A stretch of DNA of 10,295 nt from Bdellovibrionales bacterium (GTDB lineage: Bacteria > Bdellovibrionota > Bacteriovoracia > Bacteriovoracales > Bacteriovoracaceae). Numbering within the stretch: the stretch's first letter is position 1; every line of letters begins with the position of its first letter. A program made the translations under genes and the position numbers. Below are positions 4,587-10,295 of the stretch, piece after piece. The notes under the pieces were generated by a model. That model was given only the letters and a program-made list of their open reading frames with translations, was not told the origin of the DNA and searched no databases. The stretch is from contig JAHFAA010000109.1 of NCBI GenBank assembly GCA_023250775.1, positions 1 through 10,295 of the forward strand, given 5' to 3'.

Positions 4587-7079
4587 ATGACTTCTCTTTT
4601 TGTGCACAAGTTTGGCGGCTCTAGTCTCGCCAATGTGGATTGTTTCAAGCGGGTATTTACCATTATTCATGATCTCCCGGATCGATCCGAGAGCTTTATC
4701 GTTCTCTCCGCCATGGCCGGAGTCACCGACAAATTGGCCCTGATCTTGAATCTGGCCAAAGAAAATCGTGGTGAATATCAGCAGGCGCTCTTGGAGCTTC
4801 AAAAACGCCACGAGGAAACGCTCATTCTTCTCGCGCCCGACTATCTTAAAGTATTTCAAGCAGGACTCACGGACGATATAAAATTGATCGAGAAAAAACT
4901 GGTGGCCGTTGCGAGTAAAAGAAATTTCTCTGAAGAAGATTTTGAATATGTCACGGGTTTTGGTGAATTGTGGTCCACCTGGATGATGTATTATTTTCTG
5001 CAACAAAAGAAGATCTCGGCCTCAAGACTTGATGCCCGGGATTTTTTTATCGTGGAACATTCGGCCACAGGTCCCAGTTTAAAAGTTGAAATTTCCAAGG
5101 CCAAACTTCAAGAGCAGATAGGCCAAAAGGCCGCTGGCCCTTGCATTGTAACGGGCTATGTGGCGACAACGGTGACGGGGATTCCCACCACCTTAAAAAG
5201 AAACGGCAGTGATTTTTCCGCCTCTCTCCTGGGGTATCTACTCGATGCCAAAAACATTACCATTTGGAGTGATGTGGATGGATGTCTTTCCGCCGATCCC
5301 AAGCTGGTACCTAAAGCGCATTTGCTGGAAGAAATTTCTTATCATGAGGCCATGGAAATGGCCTACTTTGGTTCGAAAGTTCTTCATCCTAAAACCATGC
5401 AGCCCGCGATGGAAAAAAATATCCCGATCTTTTTGAAGAACACTTTTCATCCTGGAAGAAAAGGTACCATCATTTCCAATTCGCCCCAATCTGAGTCTGA
5501 CAATAATCCAGTTAAGGCCATGGCCTGCATGAGAAATGTTTCCGTCGTGAACATCGAAGGCGCCTTTATGATTGGGGTTCCAGGCATTGCCACGCGTTTA
5601 TTTGGGGCCCTCTTTCAAGATAATATTTCCGTCATCATGATTTCTCAGGCCAGTAGCGAGTATTCGATTTCCTTTGTCGTGAAAGCAGAGGAAGGCATGA
5701 AGGCCAAGAATTCTGCCATGACCGCTTTCAAAAAAGAAATGGAATTGGGTCATATTCCGAAAATTACACTTGAGGAAGGCGCTGGCATCCTGGCCTTGAT
5801 TGGCGACAGGATGAATCGGGTGCGAGGGATCTCTGGGCAATTCTTCAAGGCCCTGGCGCGCGCCGGGGTGAATATTCGCATGATTGCCCAAGGAAGTAGC
5901 GAGAGAAATATTTCGGTGGTGGTCAAAGATGAAGATTTGCAAAAAGGCCTCATCGCGGCCCATGCCTCTTTTCATCTTTCCTCTTTAACTTTGAATTTGG
6001 CGTTGATCGGCCCAGGCCTGATTGGCGCGACTTTTATTAAGCAAATCGAAGAGCAAAGATCCCAACTGATAAAAAAATATAATATAAATTTAGTTTTGAA
6101 GAGCATCTGTAATTCCCAAAAAATGTGTCTGGGTGATTCTCTTTCATCCGTCGAACCTCAGAAAATTCTGGAAAGTGATGGTGTGCCGCTTGATTTCGAA
6201 AAGATGTTGCTTCATCTTGATCATGATGGCGCCCCTCACAAAGTGATTCTTGACTGCACCGCCAGTGATGAGATTCCCAATCATTATCAAAGTTGGCTGT
6301 CGCGCGGGCTTCACATCATCACGCCCAATAAGAAAGGTCCCGCAGGTAATTTGAAAAGACTTCAGGCAATCTCCCAAGAGCTTTATGAGGGATTCAAAAG
6401 ATCGCACAAAAGAACAGGACGATATTTTTATTATGAGACGACGGTGGGCGCGGGGCTTCCCATTATTTCCACGCTGAAGGATCTCATCAGCACAGGCGAT
6501 CAAATTCTAGAAATTGAAGGTGTCTTTTCCGGAACCTTGAGCTTCATTTTTAATGAATTCAAAAAAGGCGTCAAATTTTCTGACATTGTAAAAAAGGCCA
6601 AAGATTTGGGCTACACCGAACCTGACCCTCGTGACGATCTTTCAGGCATGGATGTGGCGCGGAAGGTGATTATTTTGGCACGCGAGATGGGACTTTTATT
6701 GACAGTGGAAGATGTCCAAGTGGAAAGTCTGGTTCCTGCGAACCTGCGAGACTGCTCCGTTGACGATTTTATCGCCCGACTCAAAGAATTAGATGGCCCG
6801 ATGGAAGAGAAACGGGCGAAGTTTGAAAAAGAAAAGATGTATCTTCGTTATAGCGGAAAAATAAACGAGGGAAAAATCAAAGTGGCCCTCAATCCTTTCG
6901 CCGATGACCATGCCTTTTGTCGTCTGAAGGGGAGCGAGAATTGTATTGTGTATAAAACCAATCGCTACAAACAGTATCCTCTGGTGGTGCAAGGCCCCGG
7001 TGCAGGCGCCCAGGTAACTGCCGCTGGAGTCTTTGGCGATTTAATCAAGCTGGCAGAAAATTTAAGGGCGGATACATGA
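4587..7079 (+). CDS. thrA: Bifunctional aspartokinase / homoserine dehydrogenase
   Basis: This 830-residue fusion does the first and third steps of threonine synthesis: ATP phosphorylation of aspartate, and NAD(P)H reduction of aspartate semialdehyde to homoserine. The kinase part (about 1-300) has KFGGSS (8-13), TGFGELWS (123-130), RNGSDFSASLLG (205-216), WSDVDG (227-232) and KVLHPKTM (264-271). Two ACT regulatory domains follow (about 315-385 and 398-465), each with the QxSSE-type effector motif (QASSE 354-358; QGSSE 435-439); in ThrA-type enzymes these mediate threonine inhibition. The dehydrogenase part begins with the nucleotide loop LIGPGLIG (473-480) and has TPNKKG (579-584), ETTVGAGLP (617-625), GYTEPDPRDDLSGMDVARK (675-693) and GPGAGAQVTAAGVFGDL (803-819). 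The order and length match E. coli ThrA (about 820). The ribosome site is weak (CGGA, about 9 nt upstream). Its stop overlaps the thrB start in ATGA. Confidence 0.97.
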   Translation: MTSLFVHKFGGSSLANVDCFKRVFTIIHDLPDRSESFIVLSAMAGVTDKLALILNLAKENRGEYQQALLELQKRHEETLILLAPDYLKVFQAGLTDDIKLIEKKLVAVASKRNFSEEDFEYVTGFGELWSTWMMYYFLQQKKISASRLDARDFFIVEHSATGPSLKVEISKAKLQEQIGQKAAGPCIVTGYVATTVTGIPTTLKRNGSDFSASLLGYLLDAKNITIWSDVDGCLSADPKLVPKAHLLEEISYHEAMEMAYFGSKVLHPKTMQPAMEKNIPIFLKNTFHPGRKGTIISNSPQSESDNNPVKAMACMRNVSVVNIEGAFMIGVPGIATRLFGALFQDNISVIMISQASSEYSISFVVKAEEGMKAKNSAMTAFKKEMELGHIPKITLEEGAGILALIGDRMNRVRGISGQFFKALARAGVNIRMIAQGSSERNISVVVKDEDLQKGLIAAHASFHLSSLTLNLALIGPGLIGATFIKQIEEQRSQLIKKYNINLVLKSICNSQKMCLGDSLSSVEPQKILESDGVPLDFEKMLLHLDHDGAPHKVILDCTASDEIPNHYQSWLSRGLHIITPNKKGPAGNLKRLQAISQELYEGFKRSHKRTGRYFYYETTVGAGLPIISTLKDLISTGDQILEIEGVFSGTLSFIFNEFKKGVKFSDIVKKAKDLGYTEPDPRDDLSGMDVARKVIILAREMGLLLTVEDVQVESLVPANLRDCSVDDFIARLKELDGPMEEKRAKFEKEKMYLRYSGKINEGKIKVALNPFADDHAFCRLKGSENCIVYKTNRYKQYPLVVQGPGAGAQVTAAGVFGDLIKLAENLRADT

Positions 7080-8023
7080 AGATCGTTATCGCCAGTGCCC
7101 CCGCTACCGTGGCCAACGTCAATGCCGGTTTTGATATTCTGGGATTTTCGTTGTCAGGCCTGGCCGATCAGGTGAGCGTCAGAACCATCCCTGAAAAAAT
7201 AGTCCGCATAAAAAAAATTATTGGTGGAGATGATCTTCCTCTCGAACCAGACAAGAATACTGCCGCCGTTCCCTTGCTTGAAATGATCAGAGGCGAAAGA
7301 CTCTCTCATGGTTTTGAAATAGAAATCAAAAAAGGCATTCCCTTGGCCTCAGGTCTTGGCGGTTCAGCCGCTTCTGCCGTGGCCGCTGTCGTCGCGGCCA
7401 ATCAGTTACTGAAAAAGAAATTGGATAATCAAAAATTATTTTATTACGCTCTCCTAGGCGAGGCCGTGGCGAGTGGCGGCCTGCATGGCGATAATATCGC
7501 CCCCGCACTCTATGGCGGAATTACCGCCTGTCTCAAGGACTCAGAGGGAAAGTTTCAAGTCGTGCCTGTATCTTGTCCGGTCAAACTTTACTGCACCATC
7601 TTTCACCCCCAGTTCGCCCTCGAGACGAAAAAGGCCAGGGGTGTTTTAAAAGAAAATATCCTGCTCAAAGATTACATTCAACAATCCATGCATCTGACGG
7701 GGTTATTACTCGGTCTGCAATCGGGCGATTATGATTTAATCAAACTCCACACAAGAGATGTGATCATTACCCCTCAACGCAAATTTCTCATGCCCTTTTA
7801 CGATCATTTTTTACCAGATCTCGAAAAAACAAATTCATTGGGCTTCGGCATCTCCGGCGCCGGGCCTTCGCTCTTTTCCCTCTCAAAAACGAAAAAAGAT
7901 GCTCATCAGATTCAGGAGCTCCTCTTAGTCCTAAGCAAAAAATACAAAATCCCCGGGGAAGTTTATGTCGCCCAGGTGGGACTGGCGCGACCAACCATCA
8001 CCTTTGTAAAGGTGAAAGCATGA
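7076..8023 (+). CDS. thrB: Homoserine kinase
   Basis: This 315-residue GHMP-family kinase phosphorylates homoserine to O-phosphohomoserine. Visible motifs are the N-terminal PATVANVNAGFD (9-20), the ATP loop GIPLASGLGGSAAS (87-100), LHGDNIAPALYGGI (136-149) and the C-terminal GFGISGAGPSLFSL (256-269). The length is that of the E. coli enzyme (about 310). The first motif reads NVNAGFD where many relatives have NxGPGFD, a modest variation. The ATG lies within the thrA stop (ATGA, 7076-7079) and is preceded by a GGGCGGA ribosome site inside thrA, so translation is probably coupled to thrA. Its own end overlaps thrC in the same way. Confidence 0.95.
   Translation: MKIVIASAPATVANVNAGFDILGFSLSGLADQVSVRTIPEKIVRIKKIIGGDDLPLEPDKNTAAVPLLEMIRGERLSHGFEIEIKKGIPLASGLGGSAASAVAAVVAANQLLKKKLDNQKLFYYALLGEAVASGGLHGDNIAPALYGGITACLKDSEGKFQVVPVSCPVKLYCTIFHPQFALETKKARGVLKENILLKDYIQQSMHLTGLLLGLQSGDYDLIKLHTRDVIITPQRKFLMPFYDHFLPDLEKTNSLGFGISGAGPSLFSLSKTKKDAHQIQELLLVLSKKYKIPGEVYVAQVGLARPTITFVKVKA
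7998..8015 (+). promoter_or_regulatory. Hairpin covering the thrC ribosome-binding site
   Basis: TCACCTTTGTAAAGGTGA is a perfect 8-bp inverted repeat around a GT centre; as RNA it gives a 7-bp stem with a UGUA loop. The right arm holds the thrC ribosome site GGTGA (8011-8015), 4 nt before the ATG at 8020. It lies in the last codons of thrB, so a ribosome finishing thrB would melt it. This suggests strict translational coupling of thrC to thrB. Confidence 0.5.
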
Positions 8024-9294
8024 GATATCTTTCAACTCGTGATGCAACAAAAACCTATGCCTTAAGTGAGGCCTTGGAACTTGGAATTTGTCCGAGCGGT
8101 GGGCTTTTTGTACCGGAAACCTTACCCCAGTTCGACCTGAAATCTTTTTCGTCCCACGATGACTTCACCGCCTTTAGCGAAAAACTCCTCCGTCCTTTTT
8201 TTATTGATGATCAATTGGAAAAAGACCTTTCAGGAATCGTGAATGATGCCTTCACCTTTCCTGTCTTATGGCGAGAACTGGAAAATAAGCATTATTTGCT
8301 GGAGCTTTTTCATGGGCCAACCGCGGCCTTCAAGGACTTTGGTGCGCGATTTTTAGCGTCTTGTTTTTTAAAACTTGGCCATAAAAAAACGATTCTTGTT
8401 GCCACTTCAGGTGATACTGGCGGAGCTGTCGCCAGTGCCTTTTATAAAAAGAAAAATCTTAAAGTGGTGATTCTTTTTCCCAAAGATGCTGTTTCGCCGC
8501 TCCAAAAAAAACAACTGACTTGCTGGGGTGAAAATGTTTTATCACTTGAAGTCGAAGGCGATTTTGATAGCTGTCAGAAACTGGTAAAGGAGGCGTTCTT
8601 AGAGGAAAATGGGCAAAAGAAATTTGCTCTGACCTCTGCCAACTCAATTAACATCGGTCGCTTACTTCCACAGATAACCTACTATGCGTACAGTGCTTAT
8701 CATCTCTTTCTCAAATTAGGCCGTCCGATTAATTTTATTATTCCCTCTGGGAATATGGGAAATGGGATGGCGGCAGTATGGTGTAAGCAAATGGGGCTGC
8801 CGATTGGCAAAATCCATTTCGCCTGCAATCAAAATCGCCCCATCTATGATTTTTTTGAAATAGGAAAACTGACTCCTCGTCCGAGTATCAAAACCTTGGC
8901 CAATGCCATGGATGTCGGAAATCCTTCCAATATGGAGCGGTTGATCTTCAACACGAAGAAAACACCATCGATTTTAAGTGATCTGGCGGCCTCCTGGAAT
9001 TCTGATGAGGAAATTGCGAAAACGATTCAGCACTATCATAAGAAACATCATCTCTTTGTCTGTCCTCATACCGCCGTTGCTCTTTGCGCTTGCCACAAAT
9101 TTTTCCACGGAGAGGTTGCGGTTTCAGTCGCCACCGCTCATCCTTATAAATTTAACGAAGTGATGACTCAAATTCTTGGTGAAAAAACTATCTCTGCACC
9201 TGAACCTCTTGCGGACTTGTGTAACCGTTCAAGCGTTTTCGAATCCATGAAACCTGAGCTACAAGCACTTCAAAAGAAATTAGAACATTTTTAA
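8020..9294 (+). CDS. thrC: Threonine synthase
   Basis: This 424-residue PLP enzyme converts O-phosphohomoserine to threonine and phosphate, the last step of the operon's pathway. The lysine that binds PLP is K105 in HGPTAAFKDFGARF (98-111). SGDTGGAVASAF (130-141) and PSGNMGNGMAA (242-252) form the phosphate- and cofactor-binding loops, DVGNPSN (298-304) and the C-terminal ATAHPYKF (371-378) are also family signatures. The N-terminal YLSTRD start and the length fit the E. coli-type (class 1) enzyme (about 430). It overlaps thrB by ATGA (8020-8023), and its ribosome site lies inside a hairpin in thrB. No intrinsic terminator follows; its TAA shares a TTAA with the converging arsA. Confidence 0.96.
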   Translation: MRYLSTRDATKTYALSEALELGICPSGGLFVPETLPQFDLKSFSSHDDFTAFSEKLLRPFFIDDQLEKDLSGIVNDAFTFPVLWRELENKHYLLELFHGPTAAFKDFGARFLASCFLKLGHKKTILVATSGDTGGAVASAFYKKKNLKVVILFPKDAVSPLQKKQLTCWGENVLSLEVEGDFDSCQKLVKEAFLEENGQKKFALTSANSINIGRLLPQITYYAYSAYHLFLKLGRPINFIIPSGNMGNGMAAVWCKQMGLPIGKIHFACNQNRPIYDFFEIGKLTPRPSIKTLANAMDVGNPSNMERLIFNTKKTPSILSDLAASWNSDEEIAKTIQHYHKKHHLFVCPHTAVALCACHKFFHGEVAVSVATAHPYKFNEVMTQILGEKTISAPEPLADLCNRSSVFESMKPELQALQKKLEHF

Positions 9295-10295
9295 GCGCGT
9301 CTCGCTAAGCGTTTGAGCGCCTCTACACCCACCGGAATTTCTGCCACCAGAGGGACGATGGCATAACGAGAGGCATATTTGTTCATAACCAGCAGGAGCT
9401 GGGTCTGTTCATTGATGGCCCTTTTTTGCAGCAGAGGTGCAGTGGGATGGGCCAAGGCCAAACTATTGTTAATGATCCATGCCCACGGTTCAATTCCTGC
9501 TCGCCGCAATTCTACTTGAAGGTTCGCCGCTTCGAGAACCGGTGTATTTTCCGCCAGCGTCACAATCAGCACTTTGGTTTGGGCCTTGTCTTGCAGTTGC
9601 ATCATAGGGGTTGAAAAATGCTTATTTGCTCCCATCTGCCTTGCTAGCTCACGATGGTAGGCCCCGGTTGCATCGAGCAGTAAAAGAGTGTGGCCGGTGG
9701 GGGCGGTATCCATGACGACAAATTTCTTTGCAGATTCTTGAATGATACGAGAGAAGGCATGAAAGACGGCAATTTCCTCTGTGCACGGCGAGCGCAGGTC
9801 TTCTTCTAAAAGCATCCGGCCATGCTCATCCAGATTTTTCCCCTTACTGGCCAAAACTGATCTCCGGTAATTTTCAGTTTCGCTTTGAGGGTCAATACGA
9901 CTGACCGTTAAATTATCCATCACGCCTGCTAGCGTTTCGCTCAAATGGGCGGCTGGATCAGAAGTGGTGAGGTGAACTGCATAACCACGGTCCGCCAGCT
10001 CCACCGCAACGGCTGCAGCTAAGGTCGTTTTCCCAACGCCACCTTTTCCCATCAGCATAATGAGTCCATGTCCTTCGCCAACTAAACTATCAACGAGGGA
10101 TTGGAGGTCTTTTGTGGCAGGCAGTGAGGCCATCACTTGCGGTGCCGAAGTTTCCGATATTTCAGAAGAGAAAAGGTGGCGCAAGGCCGGAATTCCCACC
10201 ATATTAAAGGCCTTGAGGGGAATTTGGTCGGTGGACATCTTCCGAAGCGCCGCTGGCAATTGCGCCAGTTCGTTTTGTTCTTTTTTCCAAATGGC
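9291..10295 (-). CDS. arsA: Arsenite-efflux ATPase ArsA, C-terminal half (partial)
   Basis: The frame is open to base 10295, so the gene begins beyond the right edge; 334 residues are visible. The first 40 or so (WKKEQNELAQLP...NMVGIPALRHLF) match the end of an ArsA first half, so this is a tandem-ATPase ArsA in which the second half is complete. That half has a P-loop, GKGGVGKTT (83-91 of the visible part), the switch TSDPAAHL (111-118), SPCTEEIAVFHAFS (169-182) whose C171 corresponds to the arsenite-binding Cys of the second ATPase domain in plasmid ArsA (Cys422), DTAPTGHTLLLL (196-207) and IEPWAWIINNSLA (268-280). ArsA uses ATP to drive the ArsB arsenite pump and works with the ArsD chaperone; those genes, if present, would lie to the right. 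A TTG at 10259 lies mid-domain and is not the start. Confidence 0.93.
   Translation of the reverse strand, partial: AIWKKEQNELAQLPAALRKMSTDQIPLKAFNMVGIPALRHLFSSEISETSAPQVMASLPATKDLQSLVDSLVGEGHGLIMLMGKGGVGKTTLAAAVAVELADRGYAVHLTTSDPAAHLSETLAGVMDNLTVSRIDPQSETENYRRSVLASKGKNLDEHGRMLLEEDLRSPCTEEIAVFHAFSRIIQESAKKFVVMDTAPTGHTLLLLDATGAYHRELARQMGANKHFSTPMMQLQDKAQTKVLIVTLAENTPVLEAANLQVELRRAGIEPWAWIINNSLALAHPTAPLLQKRAINEQTQLLLVMNKYASRYAIVPLVAEIPVGVEALKRLARRA

Noticed and set aside
4539..5006. 155-residue minus-strand open frame opposite the thrA start
   Set aside because: It is the reverse of strongly supported thrA coding sequence and crosses its promoter; no recognisable domain or ribosome site.
10257..10259. 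TTG start for a stand-alone single-domain ArsA
   Set aside because: The frame stays open to the window edge, and the residues upstream (WKKEQNELAQ) continue the end of an ArsA first half, so the protein begins outside the window.

Overview
The window is a 10.3-kb stretch of a bacterial chromosome of moderate G+C, mostly ordinary amino-acid biosynthesis. A Sec signal peptide on a predicted periplasmic c-type cytochrome, an ArsA with tandem ATPase halves, a fused aspartokinase-homoserine dehydrogenase and a 2-oxoacid:acceptor oxidoreductase gamma subunit point to a Gram-negative organism outside the enterics. A Bdellovibrionota or deltaproteobacterial relative would fit, but that is a guess from gene style. 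There is no insertion sequence, phage gene, tRNA, rRNA or CRISPR array, and no gene-free stretch longer than 300 bases.

Left edge, minus strand: a 94-residue Cys/His-rich protein that I do not recognise (212-496) is followed after 9 nt by the first 67 codons of a pyruvate/2-oxoacid oxidoreductase gamma subunit, which runs off the window. A 160-bp divergent region separates this pair from a plus-strand calcineurin-like metallophosphatase (657-2123), whose catalytic motifs are split by a long insertion carrying two predicted membrane helices.

Middle, plus strand: argC and argB (2187-4059) encode consecutive enzymes of ornithine/arginine synthesis, in reverse order of the reactions. Next comes a single-gene unit for a small exported monoheme cytochrome with a canonical EF-hand loop (4162-4458), closed by a strong intrinsic terminator. 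Then a compact threonine operon, thrA-thrB-thrC (4587-9294), has two ATGA start/stop overlaps and encodes aspartokinase, homoserine dehydrogenase, homoserine kinase and threonine synthase. With aspartate-semialdehyde dehydrogenase (not in the window) these convert aspartate to threonine.

Right edge, minus strand: the C-terminal half of an ArsA arsenite-efflux ATPase converges on thrC so tightly that both stop codons lie in one TTAA.

The most interesting signals are regulatory. Perfect 8-bp inverted repeats bury the ribosome-binding sites of both argC and thrC, and a perfect GGTCCC/GGGACC dyad sits just upstream of an extended -10 box before thrA. I see no clear sign of a wholly new multi-gene system. 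The least explained proteins are the Cys/His-rich 94-mer, the membrane-inserted phosphatase and the heme/EF-hand protein.
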